33,078 bases of DNA, taken from positions 1,758 through 34,835 of IMG/VR virus record IMGVR_UViG_3300001472_000065; one strand, given 5' to 3'. The first letter of the stretch is position 1, and each line of letters begins with the position of its first letter. The notes under the pieces were generated by a model that did not search any database, was not told the DNA's origin, and saw nothing but the letters and a program-made list of their open reading frames with translations. The stretch is from a virus. This document shows, piece after piece, positions 1-10,000 of the stretch. A program made the position numbers and the translations under genes.

Positions 1-650
1 CCTGTTTCAGTATTAGAACTAAACATGGCTCCTACGATGTCTTGTACTTGTTCACTTGATAAACCAGAGTCAGCTGCAAATACTAAATCAGACCCATCTG
101 ATTTTAATACTAAACCATTTGACCCAAGTGCAAGTGATGAAGGATTACCTGAAGCATCTCCTACGAGTATAGCACCTCTTGCCAAACTTGCCATTTTTGC
201 TGTTGTGACTGCGTCATCAGCTATCTTTGCTGTTGATACGCTCGAATCCGCTAATTTTGGTGTGGTTACATTTGCATTTAGTATCTTTGCGGTAGTAACT
301 GCATCACTGGCTATATCGCCTGCTGCTATTGTTCCATCAAGTATTTGGTCTGATGTAATTTGTCCATCGTCTATATGTTTAGTAAGAATACTATTTTGTG
401 CTATCTTTGTGCTGTCAATCGCATTATCTGCTATATTACCAGTTGCAATAGTATTAGCTGCTAGTTCTCTACTAGTGATTCCATTCTCAGCAATCTTTAC
501 ACCTGTTACAGCATTATCTGCTATCTGCAAAGTAGTTACTGCATTAGTTGCTATTTCACTTGACCCTACTGAATTAGCAGCAATAGTAGCCGCATTAACT
601 GCATTCCCAGCTGGGAAAGTATCTTGTGGTCTCTTACCTATATATGCCAT
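1..650 (-). CDS. Tail fibre protein with decapeptide repeats (partial)
   Basis: Starts MAYIGKRPQDTFPAGNAV and is open to the left edge (216 codons seen). Residues 23-152 consist of thirteen consecutive ten-residue repeats of the form [IL]A.NAVTT.K (for example IADNAVTGVK, IASDAVTTAK, LADSSVSTAK), a regular beta-helical or triple-stranded shaft. After them comes ARGAILVGDASGNPSSLALG, then LKSDGSDLVFAADSG, a unit often seen in marine phage fibres. Likely a trimeric fibre that contacts the host. Coupled to the gene before it by TAATG. Confidence 0.87.
   Translation of the reverse strand, partial: MAYIGKRPQDTFPAGNAVNAATIAANSVGSSEIATNAVTTLQIADNAVTGVKIAENGITSRELAANTIATGNIADNAIDSTKIAQNSILTKHIDDGQITSDQILDGTIAAGDIASDAVTTAKILNANVTTPKLADSSVSTAKIADDAVTTAKMASLARGAILVGDASGNPSSLALGSNGLVLKSDGSDLVFAADSGLSSEQVQDIVGAMFSSNTET
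195..584 (-). repeat. Thirteen 30-base coding repeats (decapeptide shaft)
   Basis: The DNA has a 30-base period that encodes the ten-residue repeats of the partial fibre gene. Copies are strongly diverged at nucleotide level but keep Ile/Leu at position 1 and a hydrophobic residue (mostly Val/Ile) near position 6, so selection is on the protein, unlike the fresh repeats in the hub gene. Confidence 0.8.
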
Positions 651-985
651 TATGATTGCTCCATGACTGATACGATTGTATCTACTGAACTGGCTGTGTC
701 TGATACAACTTTAATTATATCTCCTGTTTCTAGTACTAGTTTTTGGTCTCCGCCTACAGCGACAAGTGCTCCACCTTCAAATACTTCTGCATTCTTTACT
801 ATGAAAAAGTGTGCGCTTCCTGAACTATCGAATACTCTTATACTTACTTTTATTGGGCTAGTACTTGTTACGTTTGCACAAGTAAGTCCTATTACAGTAG
901 TTGTAGTTGCACCCGGTACAGTATATACCGAAGCTTCAGATGTACCAGTAGCTGCTGCGGCAGCGTTTTTAAATGTATTTGCCAT
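650..985 (-). CDS. Beta-rich appendage protein, 111 aa
   Basis: Strand-rich protein: ASVYTVPGATTTTVIGLTCANV, IKVSIRVFDSSGSAHFFIVKNAEVFEGGALV, GDQKLVLETGDIIKVVSD and a final DTIVSVMEQS. I recognise this pattern (tvP..tt.vvigl...N, vk.a.vf.Ggal, qKlvLe.GD) from phage fibre operons, without a defined function. AGGA lies seven bases before the ATG. It sits between two fibre genes, so a role in the same appendage is likely. Stop and next start overlap (TAATG). Confidence 0.75.
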   Translation of the reverse strand: MANTFKNAAAAATGTSEASVYTVPGATTTTVIGLTCANVTSTSPIKVSIRVFDSSGSAHFFIVKNAEVFEGGALVAVGGDQKLVLETGDIIKVVSDTASSVDTIVSVMEQS

Positions 986-989
986 ATTA

Positions 990-1181
990 TTATCCTAGTG
1001 CTATTGCGAGTGCGATAACATCATCTTCGATAGCTTGTGCTACTATATCATTATTTGTTTTTCGAAGATATATCTTTCCGTCTACTGCGCTTATTGCGAG
1101 TTCTCCAACAGCTATATCACTCGTAGAGGGTGCTGTTGTATTTGTTACGTTTCTTTTTAATTTAATTGTTTGGTCTGCCAT
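990..1181 (-). CDS. Small fibre-type protein, 63 aa, related to the start of the 439-aa fibre
   Basis: Reads TIKLKRNVTNTTAPSTSDIAVGELAIS then GKIYLRKTNNDIVAQ and an Ile/Ala-rich end. Its KxKR...TAPS...GELA.S core matches the first 35 residues of the neighbouring 439-residue fibre, so it is probably a stand-alone copy of the same docking domain, with the KIYLR hairpin that usually follows. It may be a fibre adaptor. Starts at a TAATG junction and ends four bases before the next ATG. Confidence 0.75.
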   Translation of the reverse strand: MADQTIKLKRNVTNTTAPSTSDIAVGELAISAVDGKIYLRKTNNDIVAQAIEDDVIALAIALG

Positions 1182-2500
1182 TAGCTATATGTTCCACCGT
1201 CTATACTTTGCATTACAAAGCCAGAGCCTGTTGATACTAATATTTGTCCTGTTGACCCATGAGAAGTTAAACCTGTACCACCATATACTGTAGAGATAGG
1301 AGTACCATTCCAAGTACCTGAAGTAATTGTTCCTGTTGCTGTTAGATTTGTTAAACTATCAATTGCAGCTTCAAGTGTTGCTTCCGTTGTATTATCTATA
1401 ACATCAATATTTTGTAGTGTTAAAGTTCCAGAACTATCTGAGAAAGGAACTGAAGAACCAACTTTTATACCTGTATTTCCTGTTTCTATATTTGCTTTTA
1501 ATGTACCAATACTACCACTAAATACATTGCTTGTATCTGTAGCGTCTGGAATAAATGCAAACTTGTTGTCAGATTCATCAAATCCCATGAAAGCACTTTT
1601 AGCTGCTCCACCGGCATTGTACTTCATCTTAATACCACGGTCTAGGTTATCATCACTTCCATCTGCTCCAATCTCAAAGATTGGATCTGCTATTGCAACA
1701 GTAGTTGAATTAACAGTAGTAGTAGTACCACTTACAGTTAAGTTACCTGTAACTGTTAAATTATCACTAACTGTTACTTCTGAAGTAGTATGTCCAAGGG
1801 TTACTGGAACGCCTGAAACATTTGCTCCAATCTTAATTCCACCTGTAGTATCACTAGTGTCAATTGTGACGTCATCACTTGCATCAACATCAAAAGTAGT
1901 AGCATTTAAATCTATTGCTCCATCAACTGTGAGCGAGCCGTCTATATCTGTATTGTCTAAGTTTGTGACTCCATTGATATCAATGTTGCCTTCTATATCT
2001 AAACTATGTGCGGCTATCTCTCCTGTTAAAGTAACATTTCTAAAGTTTGTTACATCTCTATTTGCATCTACAACTACACCTTTACTGGCTACTACTGTAC
2101 CTGCTGTAGAACCATCTAATAGATTGAGTTCTGCTGCTGTAGATGTAATACCATCTAATGCTGAGTTTATTTCTGCTGCTGTTGCTGTGACTAGAGTGTC
2201 TGAGCCTGATGTACCTAAGTATAGTGCTGATGTTCTTAACTCTGAAGTCGATTTATTTGCGTCTACAATTATAACCGAACTTGCTGTAGTTGTACCATGA
2301 GCATGGTCCATTAGATTGCTAAAGTAATTACCGCCTATTACTGTTACTGCGTTTGAGTTTGCTGGGTCACCAATGAATAACCTTTGACCCATGTTGCTTT
2401 GTGTGCCGCTTCCCCCTGAGAAAGCTAACTCACCAGCGTTTAAAGAACTTGGTGCGGTACTACCTGTCGTTCTTTTAATTTTAATTATATTTACTGCCAT
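1181..2500 (-). CDS. Tail fibre protein with beta-repeat shaft, 439 aa
   Basis: Starts with IIKIKRTTGSTAPSSLNAGELAFSG, a docking-type domain also seen in the next gene. A long shaft of short beta repeats follows (DIEGNIDINGVTNLDNTDIDG, SLTVDGAIDLNATTFDVD, NLTVTGNLTVSGTTTTVNS), then a conserved globular segment with DPIFEIGADGSDDNLDRGIKMKY, SAFMGFDESDNKFAFIPDATD and a Gly/Thr end (VYGGTGLTSHGSTGQIL). This architecture is common in marine phage fibres. AGGA lies seven bases before the ATG. Probably trimeric and involved in host contact; the receptor is unknown. TAATG with the next gene. Confidence 0.86.
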   Translation of the reverse strand: MAVNIIKIKRTTGSTAPSSLNAGELAFSGGSGTQSNMGQRLFIGDPANSNAVTVIGGNYFSNLMDHAHGTTTASSVIIVDANKSTSELRTSALYLGTSGSDTLVTATAAEINSALDGITSTAAELNLLDGSTAGTVVASKGVVVDANRDVTNFRNVTLTGEIAAHSLDIEGNIDINGVTNLDNTDIDGSLTVDGAIDLNATTFDVDASDDVTIDTSDTTGGIKIGANVSGVPVTLGHTTSEVTVSDNLTVTGNLTVSGTTTTVNSTTVAIADPIFEIGADGSDDNLDRGIKMKYNAGGAAKSAFMGFDESDNKFAFIPDATDTSNVFSGSIGTLKANIETGNTGIKVGSSVPFSDSSGTLTLQNIDVIDNTTEATLEAAIDSLTNLTATGTITSGTWNGTPISTVYGGTGLTSHGSTGQILVSTGSGFVMQSIDGGTYS

Positions 2501-2509
2501 GTTGTTATC

Positions 2510-2911
2510 CTAGAATGAGCCACCGTCTAAGGTAAAGCTCGTGGGAGATGATCCCCCTGCTGAGGCAATTGTGTGCCATTCAAATCCACCTGATACTTGT
2601 CTGTATACAAATAATTCTTCACTTGAAGTGTTATACCACAAATCTCCTTCTTGTAAGTTATCTCCTGAAGGGGTTGCGGATTGTCTAAAAAATTGGTCTG
2701 CTAAATCTGCTAGTGCGTCCTGTACATTTCCACCTGGCAATGAGCCATGCTGTGTGTAAGTTACATCTGCAGCTAGTCCTAAAGCTGTTATTAAGTCTGT
2801 ACTTGTTGTAACTGTAATCGGATTATCACTTTGGTTTAGTGTTACTTCTGTATTACTCTCGTTAACTGTTACATACGTTGGAGTTTCTGTTACGGTTACT
2901 TGTATAGCCAT
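2510..2911 (-). CDS. Tail-fibre-associated protein, 133 aa
   Basis: The first third is Thr/Val/Asn-rich beta sequence (VTVTETPTYVTVNESNTEV); the middle is a short helix (VQDALADLADQFFRQ) and the last part holds GDLWYNTSSEELFVYRQVSGGFEWHTIAS, a small beta unit (GDlWyn....elyvy....W) very common in phage fibre and appendage proteins. The C-terminus LDGGSF is followed eight bases later by the next gene. Probably a fibre or fibre-docking subunit. Translationally coupled to the gene before it. Confidence 0.78.
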   Translation of the reverse strand: MAIQVTVTETPTYVTVNESNTEVTLNQSDNPITVTTSTDLITALGLAADVTYTQHGSLPGGNVQDALADLADQFFRQSATPSGDNLQEGDLWYNTSSEELFVYRQVSGGFEWHTIASAGGSSPTSFTLDGGSF

Positions 2912-3246
2912 TATCTTGTTACTTGTGGTGTAAGCGTTACCTTACCCTGTAGTATTCTTGTTACTGCACCTGAAGATGCGGTTATCTCCACATCATATAC
3001 ATATATGCCTTCTTCAATTGCTCCTGTAGCCGACGACGTCATAGATAAAGTTACCTGACCTGCACTCGCGTTGGTTATCGATGCGGTAATTGTACCCACC
3101 ACCGTACTTGAATCGTGGCTTGAACGAAACTGCGAAGCAGCCGAGTACCCAGACAAGTTCATGACTGAATCGTTTTCCTTAAGGGTAAGCAACCTTGTAA
3201 AAGTCGCTCCTTGCTCTATCGTGAAATTATAGGTTCCTGCTGCCAT
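2911..3246 (-). CDS. Beta-rich tail/fibre-associated protein, 111 aa
   Basis: A small beta-sandwich-like protein: GTYNFTIEQGATFTRLLTLKE, MNLSGYSAASQFRSS, GQVTLSMTSSATGAIEEGIYVYDVEI, and RILQGKVTLTPQVTR. I recognise this layout (dLtGy.a..qir, G.YvYDv, rll.G.v...p.vTR) from many phage fibre operons, where it resembles N-terminal domains of baseplate upper or fibre proteins. It is the first gene of the operon read from P2. Stop and next start overlap (TAATG). Confidence 0.78.
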   Translation of the reverse strand: MAAGTYNFTIEQGATFTRLLTLKENDSVMNLSGYSAASQFRSSHDSSTVVGTITASITNASAGQVTLSMTSSATGAIEEGIYVYDVEITASSGAVTRILQGKVTLTPQVTR

Positions 3247-3270
3247 TTTATTATTTTCTCCATGTTTATA

Positions 3271-3299
3271 ATTATACCAAAAATTAAGGTAAGTGTCAA
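3271..3299 (-). promoter_or_regulatory. Consensus sigma70 promoter (P2) before the tail-fibre operon
   Basis: On the minus strand a perfect TTGACA (3299-3294) and perfect TATAAT (3276-3271) are 17 bases apart, with TGG immediately before TATAAT as an extended -10. The 16-base block AATTTTTGGTATAATT is identical to P1. The predicted start is near 3264. GGAG stands 11 bases before the ATG of the 111-residue protein. The promoter gap (3247-3359) holds no gene. Confidence 0.88.
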
Positions 3300-3307
3300 G
3301 AAATATT

Positions 3308-3329
3308 TTCTAGGTGGGGTATGCTAGAA
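3308..3329 (-). other. Short inverted repeat upstream of promoter P2
   Basis: TTCTAG and CTAGAA (six pairs) are separated by ten bases, CATACCCCAC, between the GNAT stop and the -35 box of P2. On the minus strand it is followed by AAATATTTCTT rather than a clean T-run, so it could be a weak terminator for the hub-GNAT transcript or an operator for P2. The stem is short, so chance cannot be excluded. Confidence 0.3.
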
Positions 3330-3359
3330 GTATTATTTTAAGTATTTGTCCTCCGCTAT

Positions 3360-4016
3360 CTAGATGCTAGAATATGTCCAAGTTATGTCCTTCCAAGTAC
3401 TGTCATTTGCTTTGTACTGTTCATATTGAGCAATAGTTCCACTATTTTTAACTAAATTATCTTCGTTTATATTAAATGTAGGAGGATTAGCTACTGTAGC
3501 TGTTGCTGTTGCTGATATATCAAATCCAGCAGCAGAATATTTAGTTCTTTCTGCACTCATAGCATTTGAGTTGACAGGATTTGATGCCATAAACCAACTA
3601 TAAGCTGAAGTTACTTCAACTCTTTGGCACATAGCTAAGTTAAACATAGATAATGCTTTCCAATATCCTTGTCCTCTATGACTTGGGTGAGTTATTCCAA
3701 ACTTTAAGTAACATTCATTTACTACTTCAAAAACATAAGTTTGATAACATACGGGAGTTCCATCAGCTTTTTCTAGTATCATAGACCATACTATGCACTT
3801 TTCTTCAAAATCAACATCTCCTGACTTTATTAGTGCTTCTGTTCCATACCCTTCGTTTCTTTCCATATGCGCACTAAATCTATTCATTCTTTCTGTATAT
3901 GTTTGCACTCCTTGAGGAAAATCTTTCCAAGATTCCATATAAAAATTAAAGTCAGACTCTTTCATAGGTCTTAACTTCATACTATTACTTGCTGTTATTA
4001 CTGTATTACACGCCAT
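3360..4016 (-). CDS. GNAT-family acetyltransferase-like protein, 218 aa
   Basis: Contains MKLRPMKESDFNFYMESW near the start, a typical GNAT opening, and FGITHPSHRGQGYWKALSMF, which matches the acetyl-CoA pyrophosphate-binding motif (R-x-x-G-x-G/A type). These fit an N-acyltransferase acting on an unknown substrate. The predicted protein has 12 extra residues (MACNTVITASNS) before that opening; the start at 4016 is kept because it overlaps the hub stop as TAATG, but an ATG at 3980 is possible. It is the last gene before promoter P2. A tail-associated or host-modifying role is open; the C-terminal 60 residues (Thr/Ala-rich, TWKDITWTYSSI) are unlike standard GNATs. Confidence 0.75.
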   Translation of the reverse strand: MACNTVITASNSMKLRPMKESDFNFYMESWKDFPQGVQTYTERMNRFSAHMERNEGYGTEALIKSGDVDFEEKCIVWSMILEKADGTPVCYQTYVFEVVNECYLKFGITHPSHRGQGYWKALSMFNLAMCQRVEVTSAYSWFMASNPVNSNAMSAERTKYSAAGFDISATATATVANPPTFNINEDNLVKNSGTIAQYEQYKANDSTWKDITWTYSSI

Positions 4017-7000
4017 TACGGTTTTGCTCCATTGTGGACTAACATTTTATTTACATAATAAGTATGAGTGTTGTCCACAGTAATCCACCATACTTCTTGT
4101 TCTTCATCTATTTTATTTATTATATCTACTGTACCATTTGTTGTTTTGTCACCTATTTCTAATTCTGCTGGTTCCAAATCAATAACGTGATTTAATAGTT
4201 TGCACTCTTTATAATATTCTCCTGGGTCTATACAAGCCCAGCCCTTATCTTCTACCCATATAGGGTGTCCTGGGGTAAGTCCTAATTCTTGATTAATATA
4301 GTAATAAGAGTCTACTTTTATTGACCCCTTGTTTAAAACTTTTGCTAATTCTTTATTCTCAGTTAATACGTATTCTTCTATTTCGAGGTCTTGTATTTGT
4401 TTTTCTTTCCCACCAAGAAGTGCCACTTTAGTTCCAGATATAAAGCAACCACCACCGCCACCGCCACTTCCTCCTGAGCCAAAGTTAAGTACAGATACTG
4501 TTGCAGTACAAGTTATAGTTTTTGAAGATGCAGTATGTGTTACTGTTATTACTTTGTTTGCTGCTGCACTTCCAAAACTTGAAGAAGTAAATGCATCATT
4601 TCCACTACCAGTGTTAGTTAGTGCAAAAGAGTTAATATTAGACCCTGACCTTGTAAAAGTATAGTTACATGAAAATGTTCCTAATGTTGGGTGAGTTATA
4701 GATATTTCTCCTGTTGCATTAAAAGAAGAAAAACTACTTCCATTATTATATGAAATAAAACTACAAAGTCCCCCTGATGTAAAACTCATGTCACCAAAGT
4801 TGAGTGCACTTACTAATACTCCACCAGCATTTGTAACTAAAGTGCCAGTAATTCCTGTTAAGAATCCTGAATCATTTGTTAAGTCTGATACAGCTGCTGG
4901 TATTGTAGGTAAGCTACTTAAGCTACTATAAGCTCCATCGAATGTAGTAAAGCCTGCCCCGTTTGTTAATTGATTAGTATTAGTTGGTATTGTAGGTTTG
5001 TTACTTAAACTATTAAAGTTTCCATCAAAAAGAGTTGGCAAACTACTTAAGCTACTATAAGCTCCATCGAATGTAGTAAAGCCTGCTCCGTTTGTTAATT
5101 GATTAGTATTAGTTGGTATAGTTGGCAAACTACTTAAGCTACTATAAGCTCCATCGAATGTAGTAAAGCCTGCTCCGTTTGTTAATTGATTAGTATTAGT
5201 TGGTATAGTTGGTTTGTTACTTAAATTATTAAAGTTTCCATCGAATGTAGTAAAACCTGAATCATTTGTTAAGTCTGATACATTACTAGGTATAGTCAGT
5301 TGATCATTTCTAATTCCTGTTGGATAACTAGCATTATCAAATACAGTACCACCAATTTTAAATTGAAGTCGATTATTAGCATCGTCCCAATTTAGTGCAA
5401 AATCTTCTCTTCTTCTATCAATTATATCTCCAAAAAATTCAGGAACTCCAAAAGTTATTGTTTGAGTTCCACCATGAGTTGCTTCTGTAACTTTAAAGTC
5501 TAGTATTGTATATGGGAATGTTCCTCTTGAGTTGCTCCACCCACTTGCTAATCCAGAAAGAAGTGTGGTGGTAAAACTATAACTTACCCCACTTGTAGTT
5601 GGTGCTGATTGAGCACTTGTAGTACTCGCATCGTAATATATAAAACCTTTTGCACTTCTTTGTGATTTTGGGCTTCTTATAAGTCCTGGGTCTGACCATT
5701 CACTTTCTGGTATATCATCAGTTGCAGTATTTGCTGCAGCTGTTGCTGAACATGACCATATATAATTACTATCTGAGGCTGCTGGAACTGCATTTACTGA
5801 CCAGCCATCTAGCTCACTAGAACTATCCGTGAAAGCTTTGTTTGCAAAGTTCCATGTTAAAGTAGTATTGGGGTGTGCAGGAGCACTGCTTGATGTTGTT
5901 AATTTATAAAGTATTATTGTTGCACTATTTATACCTGCAGAACCTGTATCTCCTGTAATTTTTTCTGGTGCAGACCAACTATATGTATTACCACTAGTAT
6001 TATAAATAAAAGTACCTACACTTTGCCATACAGGATTTGAACCTGAAGGTATAGTCGATGACCACCCACTAGGAGGATTTGCTGCTTGCGTGCTTGGAGT
6101 AGCAGGTTGATTTACACTTCTTTGAAATATTTTTGGACTTAAATCAAAGAAAGGACTGTAAAGAGCAGCAGTAGGCCAAGTTACTGTATTAGTTGTTCCA
6201 CTTCCTGTAACGGCTACTTCTGATTCATATATTGCCTGTAAAAAATTAAATGTAGGTCTAGTAGTACTCCAACCACTTGGAATACTTGTTAATGCTCCAG
6301 TATCAAAATTATAATTAGAAGTACCAGTAATAGTTGGTAGTGCTAATAAATAACTTTGTTGTTTGTATATTGCTACTAAAGCTACGCTATCTCCTGCAGA
6401 ACCGTCTGTTCCATCTTCTACAAATTTTGCAGGTGCTGACCACTCAGAAGCTGCTATAGTATCTGTATTTCCTATGCCAGCAGCTGAAGCTGCACAAATG
6501 TATAAAGGATTTCCATCACTTGCTACAGGTGTTTTAGACCAACTATTTGCTAACGAGCCTGTTGTTATTAGTCCTGATACTAAACTTACAGTGACTGCAC
6601 CTGGCCCTGCTGATGATATATTAATTCCACTTAGATCGCTTGCAGACCTTTTGTATGCATATACTAATGCTGTTTTTGTTCCTGGGTCACCAACTGCTCC
6701 AAATGAAGCAAATAATTTAATAGCTGCCCACTCGCTTTGAGGTATTATATCTGTTGCTGCTCCGGCTGCTCCAATAGCTGTTGCTTGTGTTACCCATAAA
6801 TATTGATTGGAAGAACTAACTCCAGGATTAGTAGTAGACCAACCATTTGCAGTAGTAAAACTCACACTTCCATCAGAGAATGTTACAGTTGTGTTTCCTT
6901 CTGGTAATCCGTTATTTGAACCTACGCTTGTTGGAGCGCTAGCATTATTGTTTTGTTTGTATAAAAATATAGTTGAGTTATTTGTGCCATCTACTCCGTC

Positions 7001-10000
7001 TTGTCCCTGCGCTAATACTACAGCTGTTGACCATTCATTAGCTGCAATAGTATCTGTTGAACCATTACCTGCAGCTGTCGCTGCACAGACATATAAAGGG
7101 TTTGTACCTGTAGGGATTGTTTTTGACCAACCATTTGCTAAGCTTCCTGTTGTTATTGTTCCTGAAGTTGTTCCTGTTAAAGAAACAGTTACTGCACCTG
7201 GATTACTTGTTAGTGTACTTGCAGACCTTTGATATGCATACACAATAGCATTTGCCTGTCCTGCGGCTCCTGTTACAGAAGCACCATCTGTCCCTGCTTT
7301 TGCTTTTGATATAGTATAAGTTTTAGTAATAGTTACATCATTTTGATTATCTATTCCACCTACTAAACTTCCTTCTACTTCGCAAGAAAATACTGCTGTT
7401 CCTGTGTCTGCGGACATACTGCTTACAGTATATACACCAGTAGATGAGTTTATACTTACATCTACACCAGTTTCAGAAGATACACTAAATGCTGTTTTTG
7501 CATTGCTTGTTATATCTGTATTACCATAAAATACTTTGAATGTTCCACCTGCTCCTGTAAAATTAGAAACTGTTCCAGTACTAGAAGCAGTTACTGTATG
7601 TGCTTCATTAGTAAGTATTCCTGTTACTGTGCTTTGTCCATCTTGTACTGCAAAAATAGATACAGTATCTTGTGCTAAAACTGTTCCATTATTTGCTCCT
7701 TGTCTTGCTTTTACAAGTACTTTTATTGGAGTATCTGTTGGTCCTGGCTCATCAGAATCTGCTAGTGTAAATGTTGATGTTGTTGTATTTTGTTTTGTTG
7801 TTGCTCCTACAATAAACTCATAGAAGATAGTTCCTTCCATTCCTTGAGTATCTGTAGTAAAAGTTATTGAACTACTTTCATCTCCTACAACGCTATAGTC
7901 TATGACATGGCTGCTTGGAAGTAATTTAATACTTGTAGCTCCTGCGCTTATTGATAAAGATATACCTTGTACACCACCTGTTGCACTTGCAGGAAAATAG
8001 TTTCCTCGTACTACATCTTTTCTATTTCCAGTTACTGCTGATACAACTCTTCTATGCCTTACCCAGAAGTATAATGTTTCTGCTGCTGCAGAAGTATGTG
8101 TGTACCCAGTTGCATTATCAACAGTTGCTAGTAATACTGCTGCTGTTCTATCTTGTGCTGTATGATAAAATATTTCAGTAGAATCTGAGCCTTCTATAAA
8201 GTCCTCTGCATTTGCCCACGCAAGTACTATTGACCCATTTTTATTATTAGTTGCAGTAAGACTTAAAGGTGCTCCTGGTGCCTTACCATCAAAGTCAGGT
8301 GCGGCTTCTGATACTATTTTTAATTTCCTTTGTTTTGTTATAGAATAAATGCTATCATCATACTCTCGGCATTTTACCGAAACACTACAATTTGCCTTAA
8401 AGTTAAGGTTCTGGATTCTAAACAATTTACTAGACCACCCAAATGCTTCGTAGCTTAATGCAATAACTTGTCCAGCTCTTAGTAATAAACCTCTTGGTCC
8501 AATATCAAAACTTACCTCTTTTGAGAAACGAGTATGTACTAATTCTTTTTCTGTTCCAATTCTAGCATTATAATAATTAGTTATACCTGTGTAAGGAAAA
8601 GTTCCGGTTTTTATTACTCCTCTATCTGCCTCTAAAAAAGTTGAGTTAAAGAAAGTTACTGCCCTACTACCATAGTTATTTTGAGGGTCAGATATACTTG
8701 CTTTAATTGTATTCTTTCCTGTTTTCTGAGAATTATCAACTACTTTTAGATTTCCTATAATATCTTTTTCTTCTATATAAAATGCATTTACATTTTCTTG
8801 AGAAGAGTTTAAAGACACTGTAGGAGTTGTTTCTTGAGTTTCTACAGATAATACGTACTTACCATTTTCATAAGATAGTATACCATTAAAGTGAGAAAGC
8901 AAAGCATTAGTATTTGCAAAGACTGATTTAGAAGTATCTAATATAAAATTAGTTTGGTGTCTTGTTACTTCTGCTTGGTGATTTCGTTCCCAACCTACGT
9001 ATCTCCAATACTTTACAAAGTCAGAATCATATAGTGAATACTCTAAGGGGTGTCCTTTATTTAAAGACATTGCTATAGTGCTTGGTCCACTACCAGATAA
9101 CTTATTAATATTTAAGGAGCTTATAGCCTCTAAACTTAAAACAGTGCCTGAAGTATGTGTAGGCACAGTAGCTGGAGGATTAGTTATAGTTCCTGTAGCT
9201 CTATAAAAGTTTCCTGCTTCTGTAAATACAATATCTCCTGGACTTAATAATGTTCTAGTAGCATATTCTTTTGCAAACTTATTTATAACATCAGTAAAAG
9301 TTACTATAGGATTACCTACAGAATCTGTTCCAACAGATAATACTTTTCCAGAAGCTACATGAGCATTACTATTGTTTGGGTTTACTAATTGATAAATATC
9401 TCCTACTGTTACTCCAGAAGTACTCGTAACTTTCATTTCTACGTCTGAACGAGTATCACAAAGTAAAGCAGATTCTAAGAAAGAACTTAAATCTATTTCG
9501 CTTAATTTTAAACCTTTACCATACCTACTTACAGTTAAGTAGTCAAGAGTTTGCATAGTAGGATTAATCGAGGCTCTTCTGTCGCTTCCTTTTCCATCTA
9601 TCTTAAATTTATGACTTGGTAAACAAGGAGTAAAAAATGGAGTATCTAAGGTTATTATGTCTGTTCCAGTACTGAAAGCCTCTATTTCCCTAAACTCTCC
9701 AGTAGTTAGATTTGTTAGTATTGCTCCTCTTTGTGTAAAAGTGTTTGTGTGACCAAAAGAACTAGTAACACTATGTGTTTGTTGCAATTCATTTTGTGTA
9801 GCACTTTCAACAGCAGAAACTCCTGTAAAATCTAAATCATAAGCATTTAAAAGCTTAATTGACTGATTAAAAGTAACACCAGTATAATTTGTATTTGAAA
9901 AAGTTAAAATATTATCACTACCACTAGTACTCCATGTTCCTTCTAATAATCCATATTTTAATCCTTTGATTCCATCATTTGTGTTATCACTATCATCATA

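Noticed and set aside
195-584. 30-base periodicity resembling CRISPR-like spacing
   Set aside because: The period is coding (ten residues), the DNA copies are diverged, and no spacers are present.
25-2300. Long plus-strand open frames opposite the fibre genes (25-666, 624-998, 1527-2300)
   Set aside because: They mirror the repeat periods and composition of the minus-strand fibre genes, lack ribosome binding sites, and encode low-complexity Ala/Ser/Val strings; they are antisense shadows.
4016-4447. Hint region as a splicing intein
   Set aside because: There is no Cys/Ser/Thr at the +1 position (Gly instead) and only four residues follow, so there is no real C-terminal extein.
4869-5280. 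Evenly spaced repeats that could be mistaken for a CRISPR array
   Set aside because: The repeats are continuous and in frame (29 codons), have no unique spacers, and encode a known type of fibre repeat.
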